Source of the DNA: Comamonas sp. lk
Lineage (GTDB): Bacteria > Pseudomonadota > Gammaproteobacteria > Burkholderiales > Burkholderiaceae_C
Reading direction: 5' to 3'
DNA: 6,644 nucleotides
Assembly (NCBI GenBank): GCA_945901215.1
Contig: CAMDKE010000156.1
Coordinates: 1-6,644, forward strand
The translations under genes and the position numbers were made by a program. Shown here piece by piece: positions 1-6,089 of the stretch (the first letter of the stretch is position 1; the number at the start of each line of letters is the position of its first letter). The notes beneath the pieces are model-generated. The model ran no database searches and was not told where the DNA came from. It saw only the letters and a list, made by a program, of their open reading frames with translations.

Positions 1-1037
1 CGTCGAACGCATTTTTGCGCCCGGCCATGCGCCGCAGCAACCTGACGGTGCGCACCGGTGCGCTGGTCCAGCGCGTGCTGCTCCAGGGGCGCGAAGCCGT
101 GGGTGTGGAGTGCGTGGTAGGCAGCGCCACGCAGCGCTTCAAGAGCCGCAAAGAAGTGATTTTGTGCGGCGGCGCCATCAATTCGCCTCAGCTGTTGCAG
201 CTCTCGGGCGTGGGCGACGCGGCCTTGCTAACCCAGAGAGGCGTGCCCGTGGTGCACCACCTACCGGGAGTGGGACAGGGCCTGCAAGACCATTTGTGCG
301 TGTCTTACTTCTTCAAGTCCAAGGTGCCTACGCTCAACAACACGCTGGGGCCGTGGTACGGCAAGGTCTGGGCCGGTATCCGTTATGCACTGGACCGCAA
401 GGGCCCGCTGGGCATGAGCGTGAACCAGGCCGGCGCCTTCGTGCGCAGCAGAGCCGACCTGGCGCAACCCAATTTGCATCTGTACTTCAACCCCATTAGC
501 TACACCGCCAACACCGCGCCGGTGGGTAAGCGCTTTCAGCTGCAAAACCCGGACCCGTTTGCAGCGTTTCTGATCTCGTTCAACACCTGCCGCCCCACCA
601 GCCGGGGCAGTGTGCAAATTCAATCTGCCAACCCGCAGGACAAGCCCCTGATCACCACCAACTTTCTCACCACCGAGCACGACCGCCAGGACATTGTGGA
701 GGGCGCGCGCATGGTGCGCAGCATTGCTGCGGCTGCGCCACTGGCAGATATCGTGCAAAGCGAACACCTGCCCGGCGCAGATGTACAGAGTGACGAGGCA
801 ATCATGGCCGACTTTGCCAAGCGCGGCGGCTCGGTCTACCACGCGTCGTGCACCTGCGCCATGGGGCCGGACGCTGCCATGGCGGTCGTGGACGCGCGCC
901 TGCGCGTGCACGGCATGCGCCGCCTGCGGGTGATTGACGCCTCGGTGTTCCCGGCCGTGACCTCAGGCAACACCAACGCGCCGGTCATCATGGTCGCCGA
1001 AAAAGGCGCCGACATGGTGCTGGCCGACAACGCCTAG
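1..1037 (+). CDS. GMC-family FAD-dependent alcohol/choline dehydrogenase-like oxidoreductase, C-terminal part (5' truncated)
   Basis: The frame is open from the first full codon at base 3 to TAG at 1035-1037, so the gene begins upstream. The TTG at 15 and ATG at 27 are internal codons. About 344 residues are visible. Known family members are about 530-550 residues, so roughly 200 N-terminal residues with the FAD dinucleotide motif are missing. Seen directly: the second GMC signature (GGAINSPQLLQLSGVGD, about bases 168-218); the motif YHASCTCAMG with the expected catalytic His at 840-842; and SGNTNAP with the partner Asn at 975-977, about 45 residues later, as the family requires. These enzymes oxidise primary alcohols (choline, 3-hydroxypropionate, polyethylene glycol and others) to aldehydes, passing electrons to a quinone or oxygen. 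The BetA-like motif around the His supports a dehydrogenase rather than a glucose oxidase type. Two aldehyde dehydrogenases downstream fit aldehyde production. The family is certain; the substrate is unknown. Confidence 0.93.
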   Translation, partial: SNAFLRPAMRRSNLTVRTGALVQRVLLQGREAVGVECVVGSATQRFKSRKEVILCGGAINSPQLLQLSGVGDAALLTQRGVPVVHHLPGVGQGLQDHLCVSYFFKSKVPTLNNTLGPWYGKVWAGIRYALDRKGPLGMSVNQAGAFVRSRADLAQPNLHLYFNPISYTANTAPVGKRFQLQNPDPFAAFLISFNTCRPTSRGSVQIQSANPQDKPLITTNFLTTEHDRQDIVEGARMVRSIAAAAPLADIVQSEHLPGADVQSDEAIMADFAKRGGSVYHASCTCAMGPDAAMAVVDARLRVHGMRRLRVIDASVFPAVTSGNTNAPVIMVAEKGADMVLADNA

Positions 1038-1094
1038 GCGCTGCCTTATCGTTTAATTAAACCCTCTTATTCACTAGCTTCTCTAGAACCCACC
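1038..1094. other. A+T-rich 57-base gap between the GMC gene and the acuI-like gene
   Basis: This is the longest gap in the window and clearly richer in A+T than the flanking genes. It contains TTTAATTAAA at 1052-1061, which is self-complementary. I see no G+C hairpin followed by a T run, so no intrinsic terminator is supported. The A+T drop would suit a secondary promoter, but I cannot find a convincing -35/-10 pair with normal spacing. I record it only as the best candidate place for internal transcription control. Confidence 0.3.
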
Positions 1095-2084
1095 ATGACC
1101 ACATCGTTCCAAGCCCTTGTTATTGACCAAGTCGATGGCAAACCCGTCCCCCAACTCAAGCCGCTTACCCAGGCCGACCTGCCAGTGGGCGAGGTGCTGG
1201 TGGCGATTGACTACTCCAGCATCAACTACAAAGACGCCATGGCGCTCACAGGCACCGGCAAGATCATCCGCAGCTTCCCCATGGTGCCGGGTATTGACTT
1301 TGCGGGAACAGTGGTCGAGTCCAGCAGCGTGGATTACAAGGCGGGCGACAAAGTGGTGCTGACCGGTTGGAGCGTAGGCGAGCGCTTTTGGGGCGGCTAC
1401 AGCCAGATGCAGCGCGTCAAAGCCGAGTGGCTGGTGCCTCTGCCTGCGGCCTTGAGCAGCCAAAGCGCCATGGCCATCGGCACCGCAGGTCTGACCGCCA
1501 TGCTGTGCGTGATGGCCTTGGAGGACGCGGGCGTCAAGAGCGGCAAGATTTTGGTTAGCGGCGCCAACGGCGGCGTGGGCAGCGTGGCCATCAGCCTTCT
1601 GACAGGCTTGGGCTATGAAGTCACCGCGCTGAGCCAGCGCCCGGATGAGAACCGCGACTATTTATTGGGCCTGGGCGCCAAAGACGTGATCGGCGGCCCG
1701 GAGTGGAAAGAAAAACCCGCCCCTCTGGGTAGCCAGCGCTGGCAAGGCGCGGTGGACGTGGTCGGCGGCACCGTACTGGCGCGCATGCTGAGCGAAATCG
1801 ACTACGGCGGCGCCGTGGCGGCCTGCGGCCTGGCCGGTGGTTTTGGCCTGGACACCACGGTCATGCCCTTTATTCTGCGCGGCGTGCGCCTCTTGGGCGT
1901 GGACTCGGTGATGTGCCCCAAAGCGCGGCGCATGGCCGCCTGGCAGCGCCTGGCCACCGAATTTGCCGCCCCGGCCCAAGCGCAGATGCAGCGCGTGGTG
2001 GGCCTGGGCGAGGTGGTGGCCCTGGCCAAAGACTTTATGGCCGGTACCTCGCGCGGGCGCGTGGTGGTGGACGTCAACCGCTAA
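1095..2084 (+). CDS. acuI: AcuI/YhdH-type NADPH-dependent acryloyl-CoA reductase (zinc-independent medium-chain dehydrogenase/reductase)
   Basis: The product is 329 residues, the usual length for AcuI/YhdH. Seen: an N-terminal GroES-like half with INYKDAMALTG (residues 43-53) and PMVPGIDFAGTV (62-73); WGGYSQMQRV (99-108); a Rossmann nucleotide loop SGANGGVGSVA (155-165); and GVDSVMCP (268-275). The last of these is a hallmark of the YhdH/AcuI branch. The cysteine/histidine ligands of zinc alcohol dehydrogenases are absent. Known AcuI proteins reduce toxic acryloyl-CoA to propionyl-CoA with NADPH in the cytosol. They act in 3-hydroxypropionate, acrylate and DMSP metabolism, and homologues are common as general detoxifiers. 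The ATG at 1095 is preceded only by a weak AGAA-type ribosome site. It sits between a GMC dehydrogenase and a hydroxyacid dehydrogenase. The subfamily call is firm; the true substrate in this pathway (acryloyl-CoA or a related enoyl-CoA or quinone) is inferred. Confidence 0.88.
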   Translation: MTTSFQALVIDQVDGKPVPQLKPLTQADLPVGEVLVAIDYSSINYKDAMALTGTGKIIRSFPMVPGIDFAGTVVESSSVDYKAGDKVVLTGWSVGERFWGGYSQMQRVKAEWLVPLPAALSSQSAMAIGTAGLTAMLCVMALEDAGVKSGKILVSGANGGVGSVAISLLTGLGYEVTALSQRPDENRDYLLGLGAKDVIGGPEWKEKPAPLGSQRWQGAVDVVGGTVLARMLSEIDYGGAVAACGLAGGFGLDTTVMPFILRGVRLLGVDSVMCPKARRMAAWQRLATEFAAPAQAQMQRVVGLGEVVALAKDFMAGTSRGRVVVDVNR

Positions 2085-2115
2085 AGCATTCTCTTCATTC
2101 CCAACTTTTGACCAC

Positions 2116-2120
2116 AAGGA
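2116..2120 (+). promoter_or_regulatory. Ribosome binding site for the hydroxyacid dehydrogenase gene
   Basis: AAGGA lies 6 bases before the ATG at 2127. It supports that start, and the protein then begins directly with the beta strand of the Rossmann fold. Confidence 0.7.
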
Positions 2121-2126
2121 CGCAGC

Positions 2127-3056
2127 ATGAGCACTTCTAAACTTCGCATCGGTTTTATCGGCCTGGGCGCACTGGGCGAAGGCCTGTGCAACAACCTGGT
2201 CAAAGCCGGTTACCCGGTGACGGTCAATGACTTGAACAAGGACCTGGCCCAACGACTGCTGGCGGGCGGCGCCACCTGGTCCGACGACGTGGCGGGCACC
2301 TGCCGTGATGCGGATGTGGTGATCACCGTGCTGCCCTCGCCCGCCGTGTCGCGCAAAGTAGTCGAAGGTGCCGGTGGCGTGTTCGAGAACTTGAAGAGCG
2401 GCGGCACCTGGATCGAGATGAGCACCACCGACATGGAAGACCTGCTGCGCCTGGCCGATGTGGCTGCCAGCAAAGGCATCACCGTGCTGGAATGCCCGGT
2501 GACTGGCGGCGTGCACCTGGCCAATTCGGGCGAGATCACGGTGCTGGTGGGTGGCGAGCAAAGCACCTTCGACCGCGTAAAAGACATTTTGGGCACCATG
2601 GGGGGCGAGATCATTTACATGGGCAAGATGGGCAATGCGTCCGTCGTCAAAGTCGTCACCAACATGCTGGCCTTTATCCACTTGATCGCTGCGGGCGAGG
2701 CCATGATGCTGCCGGCCAAATACGGCGTGGACCCGGATGCCACCTACCGCGCCATTCGCGCCAGTTCGGGCAACAGCTTTGTGCACGAAACCGAGTCTAA
2801 GCTGGTGCTCTCGGGCAGCTACAACGTCAAGTTCACCATGGACTTGGCCTGCAAAGACCTGGGGCTGGTCAACGGCATTGCCGAAAAAATCGGCGTGCCA
2901 CTGGAGCTGGGTTCTATGGCGCAGCAAATCTTTCGACGCGCGCGCGGCCTGTACGGCAGCCAGGCCCAGTCGCCCGAGGTGGTGCGCATGATTGAGGCCG
3001 CTTGCGGCCTGGAGTTACGCGCCCCCGGTTACCCGACCGAGCTGGTCGCCGAATAA
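2127..3056 (+). CDS. NAD(P)-dependent beta-hydroxyacid dehydrogenase, 3-hydroxyisobutyrate dehydrogenase family
   Basis: The product is 309 residues. It has an N-terminal Rossmann domain with IGFIGLGALGEGL (residues 8-20, the G-x-G-x-x-G loop at 12-17) and an all-helical C-terminal domain. Family motifs are present: the substrate-binding loop CPVTGGVHLANSGEITVLVGG (123-143), and GKMGNASVVKVVTNM (166-180) with the expected catalytic Lys175 and Asn179. KDLGLV is at 243-248. Family members reversibly oxidise a 3-hydroxyacid to its semialdehyde; they include 3-hydroxyisobutyrate dehydrogenase, tartronate semialdehyde reductase and 6-phosphogluconate dehydrogenase relatives. After the second strand the chain reads VNDLNKD, with Asp35 where NAD-preferring members carry an acidic residue. 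NADP-preferring members often have Asn-Arg there, so NAD use is inferred. It lies 11 bases from the following aldehyde dehydrogenase gene. The substrate is not determinable; with the downstream enolase-superfamily gene, tartronate semialdehyde or a related C3-C4 semialdehyde is possible. Confidence 0.93.
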   Translation: MSTSKLRIGFIGLGALGEGLCNNLVKAGYPVTVNDLNKDLAQRLLAGGATWSDDVAGTCRDADVVITVLPSPAVSRKVVEGAGGVFENLKSGGTWIEMSTTDMEDLLRLADVAASKGITVLECPVTGGVHLANSGEITVLVGGEQSTFDRVKDILGTMGGEIIYMGKMGNASVVKVVTNMLAFIHLIAAGEAMMLPAKYGVDPDATYRAIRASSGNSFVHETESKLVLSGSYNVKFTMDLACKDLGLVNGIAEKIGVPLELGSMAQQIFRRARGLYGSQAQSPEVVRMIEAACGLELRAPGYPTELVAE

Positions 3057-3067
3057 GCAGCCAAACC

Positions 3068-4582
3068 ATGACCACCGCACTAACCCACCAAGACTGGCTA
3101 GACCGCGCTGCCCGCATCGAGATTGCCACAGGCCTGTTCATCGAAGGCCAGTACGTGTCAGCGCTTGCCGGTGAAACCTTTGATAGCGTCAACCCCGCCA
3201 ACGGTGCGGTCCTGGCGCAAATGGCGCGCGGCAAGGCCGCAGACATTGACCGCGCCGTAGCGTCTGGTCTTGCAGCCTGGCGCGATGGCCGCTGGGCGAA
3301 ACAGGCGCCACGTGCGCGCGCTGAAGTGCTGCTGCAATGGGCCAATCTGGTAGAGGCGAATAGCGAAGAATTAGCCCTGCTGGAAACGCTGGACATGGGC
3401 AAGCCCATTTCGGACATGTTCAACATTGACCTGCCCGAGGTGCTGAAAACCATTCGCTACTTTGCCGAATGCATCGACAAAATCGAGGGTGTCGTCACCC
3501 ACACCGACGCCAGTGCGCTGCACACCATTACCCACGAACCGCTGGGCGTGGTGGGCGCGATCACGCCGTGGAACTACCCCATGCTGATGGCGGTGTGGAA
3601 ACTCGCACCCATCTTGGCTGCGGGCAACTGCGTGGTGCTCAAACCCGCTGAACAGGCGCCGCTAAGCTGCACCCGCCTGGCGCAACTGTTTGTGGACGCA
3701 GGCGGCCCGGCTGGCGTGTTCAACGTGGTCAACGGCATGGGTACCGAAGCCGGCAAGGCGCTGGCACTGCACATGGACGTGGCCAAAATCACCTTCACGG
3801 GCTCGACTGCCGTGGGCAAGCTGCTGCTGGGGTATGCCGGCCAAAGCAATATGAAGCGCGTGGCGCTGGAGACCGGAGGCAAAAGCCCGCAGATTTTCAT
3901 GCCCGACCTGTATGACTTTGACGCCGCCGTGGACCGGGCCGTAGGTGGCATTTTTGACAACGCGGGCCAGGTCTGCAACGCGGGCTCGCGCCTGCTGGTG
4001 CACCGCTCGATTCACGACCGCTTTGTAGCGCGCTTTATCGAACGCGCTGCGGCCCTGTACCAGCCGGGCGACCCTTTGGACCCAGCCACCACCCTGGGCC
4101 CGGTGGTCAGCCAAACCCAGCGCGCCAACGTGATGGCCAAAGTACAGCGCGCCTGCGAACAAGGTGCCACCGTGGCCTTGCCCGTACCCGGCTCCACGCG
4201 CCCCCTGACGCTGCCGGGTGGCGGCGCCTATGTACCCATGACTTTGCTTACCCACGTCACCCAAGACATGGCCATTGTTCAAGACGAAACGTTCGGCCCG
4301 GTGGCGTCCGTTCAGGCTTTTGACACGGAGGCCGAGGCCATTGCCCTGGCCAACGATTCAATTTACGGCCTGGCCGCCAGCGTCTGGACCGCAGACCTGA
4401 AAACCGCACACCGCATGAGCGCCGCGCTGGAGGCCGGTGTGGTCTGGGTCAACTGCTTTGGCGATGGCGACATGACGCAGCCCTTTGGCGGCTACAAGCA
4501 AAGTGGCAATTCGCGCGACAAGCACAAAGACAGCCTGCTGTCTTACCTGCAAACCAAGTCAACCTGGATCAGCCTGGTCTAA
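3068..4582 (+). CDS. NAD(P)-dependent aldehyde dehydrogenase, PuuC-like subfamily
   Basis: The product is 504 residues and complete. Catalytic residues seen: Asn169 in TPWNYP, Lys192 in VLKPAEQAPLS, Glu268 in LETGGKSP, nucleophile Cys303 in GQVCNAGSRLL, and Glu407 in DETFGPV. PuuC-type features from memory of the E. coli protein include LFIEGQYV near the start, LETLDMGKPI (105-114), NMKRVALETGGKS, and the end GDGDMTQPFGGYKQSG followed by STWISLV. PuuC oxidises gamma-glutamyl-gamma-aminobutyraldehyde and other aldehydes with NAD(P), but the neighbours here are not putrescine genes, so a different aldehyde is more likely. An in-frame TTG at 3002 would add 22 residues and run into the preceding gene. 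The ATG at 3068, 11 bases after that gene's stop, gives the PuuC-like N-terminus and is preferred. No clear ribosome site precedes it, which suggests translational coupling. Class is certain; substrate unknown. Confidence 0.95.
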   Translation: MTTALTHQDWLDRAARIEIATGLFIEGQYVSALAGETFDSVNPANGAVLAQMARGKAADIDRAVASGLAAWRDGRWAKQAPRARAEVLLQWANLVEANSEELALLETLDMGKPISDMFNIDLPEVLKTIRYFAECIDKIEGVVTHTDASALHTITHEPLGVVGAITPWNYPMLMAVWKLAPILAAGNCVVLKPAEQAPLSCTRLAQLFVDAGGPAGVFNVVNGMGTEAGKALALHMDVAKITFTGSTAVGKLLLGYAGQSNMKRVALETGGKSPQIFMPDLYDFDAAVDRAVGGIFDNAGQVCNAGSRLLVHRSIHDRFVARFIERAAALYQPGDPLDPATTLGPVVSQTQRANVMAKVQRACEQGATVALPVPGSTRPLTLPGGGAYVPMTLLTHVTQDMAIVQDETFGPVASVQAFDTEAEAIALANDSIYGLAASVWTADLKTAHRMSAALEAGVVWVNCFGDGDMTQPFGGYKQSGNSRDKHKDSLLSYLQTKSTWISLV

Positions 4583-4619
4583 GCCACGCATCCCCCTTTT
4601 TTTGGAATCGAGAACCCCC

Positions 4620-6047
4620 ATGACACATTGCAACTTTTACATTGACGGCGCCTGGGTTGAGCCAGTGGGCGCGCACACGGTACACCCGGTGGTCAGCCCC
4701 GGCGACGAATCGGTGGTGGGCGAGGTGATGATGGGCAGCGCCGACGACGTGAACCGCGCTGTGGCCGCCGCCCGGCACGCCTTCGATAGCTTCAGCCAAA
4801 CCACGCTGGCGCAGCGCACCGAGCTGCTGCACAAGCTGCAAGCCGCGTTTGAGCGCCGCTACACCGAAATGGCGCAAGCCCTGAGCACCGAAATGGGCGC
4901 GCCCTGGGCTTGGGCCTATAACGCCCAAGCCGAATGCGGCCCCGGCCACCTAAAGGCCACTCTGGACGCCGCCAAAGACTACCCCTGGGAAACCCGCAGC
5001 GGCCCCAACGGCGACTTGGTGTGCGAGCCCATTGGCGTATGCGTGCTTATCACGCCCTGGAACTGGCCGCTCAACCAGATCGTCTCCAAACTCGCGCCCG
5101 CACTCTTGGCCGGTTGCACCGTGGTGCTCAAGCCCAGCGAATACGCGGCGCTTTCCGCCAAACTGGTGGCCGAATTTGTGCACGAGGCCGGTTACCCCGC
5201 TGGCGTATTCAACATGATTTACGGCGACGGCCCGCTGATCGGCCCGGCGCTTAGCAGCCATCCGGATGTGGACCTGGTGTCGTTTACCGGGTCAACGGCC
5301 GCCGGCATTTCTGTTGCTAAACATGCAGCAGACACGGTCAAACGCGTGGTGCAAGAACTGGGCGGCAAGTCGCCCAACATTATTTTTGCCGACTCCAAAG
5401 TTGACAAGGCGGTACGCTGGAGCGTCAACAAATGCATGAGCAACACCGGCCAAAGCTGCAACGCGCCCACGCGCTTGCTGGTCGAGCGATCGGTTTACGC
5501 CCAGGCGGTGGAATTTGCGGCGCAGGCCGGTGCCGCCGTCAAGGTGATTCACCCCGCGGACAAGGGCAACGGCATTGGACCGCTGGCGTCCAAGCGCCAG
5601 TTTGACACGGTGCAGCGCTATATCCAGGTTGGGATAGACGAAGGCGCGCGCCTGTTGTGCGGCGGCGTGGGCCGGCCCGAGGGTTTTGAGAAAGGCTATT
5701 TCGCCCGCCCCACGGTGTTTGCGGATGTGAACAACCAAATGCGCATTGCCCGCGAGGAGATTTTTGGACCGGTGCTGGTGATGATTCCTTTTGACACCGA
5801 AAAAGACGCCATCGCCATTGCCAACGACACGCCCTACGGCCTGGCCGCCTACATCCAGTGCGCCGACGTGGCGCGCGCCAAACGGGTGGCGCGGCGCCTG
5901 CGCGCCGGCACGGTATCCATCAACGGCACGGGCCAGGACTATTGCTCGCCCTTTGGCGGCTTCAAACAAAGCGGTAACGGCCGTGAATGGGGTCGTTTTG
6001 GCCTGCAAGACTACCTGGAGTACAAAATTATCAACAGCGCCACCTGA
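4620..6047 (+). CDS. NAD(P)-dependent aldehyde dehydrogenase, CddD-like subfamily
   Basis: The product is 475 residues and complete. Catalytic residues: Asn148 in TPWNWPLNQ, Lys171 in VLKPSEYAALS, Glu246 in QELGGKSPN, Cys280 in TGQSCNAPTRLL, and Glu380 in AREEIFGPV. The signatures EMGAPWAWA (91-99), GHLKATLDAAKDY (109-121), SCNAPTR and the ending SGNGREWGRFG resemble the group that includes 6-oxolauric acid dehydrogenase CddD of cyclododecanone breakdown. That match is from memory and was not searched. It differs throughout from the preceding aldehyde dehydrogenase, so the pair is not a recent tandem duplication. The reading frame is also open back to 4485, but that would overlap the previous gene. 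The ATG at 4620, giving MTHCNFYIDGAWV, starts exactly where the family's first strand begins. Only a weak GAGA-type ribosome site precedes it. The aldehyde it oxidises is unknown. Confidence 0.95.
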   Translation: MTHCNFYIDGAWVEPVGAHTVHPVVSPGDESVVGEVMMGSADDVNRAVAAARHAFDSFSQTTLAQRTELLHKLQAAFERRYTEMAQALSTEMGAPWAWAYNAQAECGPGHLKATLDAAKDYPWETRSGPNGDLVCEPIGVCVLITPWNWPLNQIVSKLAPALLAGCTVVLKPSEYAALSAKLVAEFVHEAGYPAGVFNMIYGDGPLIGPALSSHPDVDLVSFTGSTAAGISVAKHAADTVKRVVQELGGKSPNIIFADSKVDKAVRWSVNKCMSNTGQSCNAPTRLLVERSVYAQAVEFAAQAGAAVKVIHPADKGNGIGPLASKRQFDTVQRYIQVGIDEGARLLCGGVGRPEGFEKGYFARPTVFADVNNQMRIAREEIFGPVLVMIPFDTEKDAIAIANDTPYGLAAYIQCADVARAKRVARRLRAGTVSINGTGQDYCSPFGGFKQSGNGREWGRFGLQDYLEYKIINSAT

Positions 6048-6078
6048 ACCCGGGTTACGCGCGACCCTATAAAAAAGT

Positions 6079-6084
6079 GAGGAG
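6079..6084 (+). promoter_or_regulatory. Strong ribosome binding site of the enolase-superfamily gene
   Basis: GAGGAG ends 5 bases before the ATG at 6090. It is the best Shine-Dalgarno match in the window and fixes the start of a gene that runs off the end. Confidence 0.8.
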
Positions 6085-6089
6085 ACCAC

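Noticed and set aside
1033..1087. Several rare-cutter restriction sites (CCTAGG, TTAATTAA, TCTAGA) close together, considered as a cloning polylinker
   Set aside because: The sites are spread unevenly, the flanking genes on both sides share the same codon style, and no vector sequence is seen. A natural A+T-rich gap is simpler.
1662..2927. A 421-codon open frame on the minus strand
   Set aside because: It lies antisense across two genes with complete, recognisable family motifs. Its translation is rich in His, Ala, Gly and Gln with no domain pattern, as expected for the reverse strand of G+C-rich codon-biased genes.
3002..3067. TTG-started N-terminal extension of the first aldehyde dehydrogenase
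   Set aside because: It would overlap the hydroxyacid dehydrogenase gene by 55 bases, and the added residues do not look like the family. The ATG at 3068 matches the PuuC-like start.
4591..4603. CCCCC followed by seven T residues between the two aldehyde dehydrogenase genes, considered as a terminator
   Set aside because: No stem-loop precedes the T run, and the next gene starts 17 bases later on the same strand.
3068..6047. Tandem duplication of an aldehyde dehydrogenase gene
   Set aside because: The two proteins share only the universal catalytic motifs and belong to different subfamilies, so this is not a recent duplication.
5292..6089. A 265-codon minus-strand open frame under the second aldehyde dehydrogenase
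   Set aside because: It is a shadow of the + strand gene, shows no recognisable motif, and has no separate space for a promoter or ribosome site.
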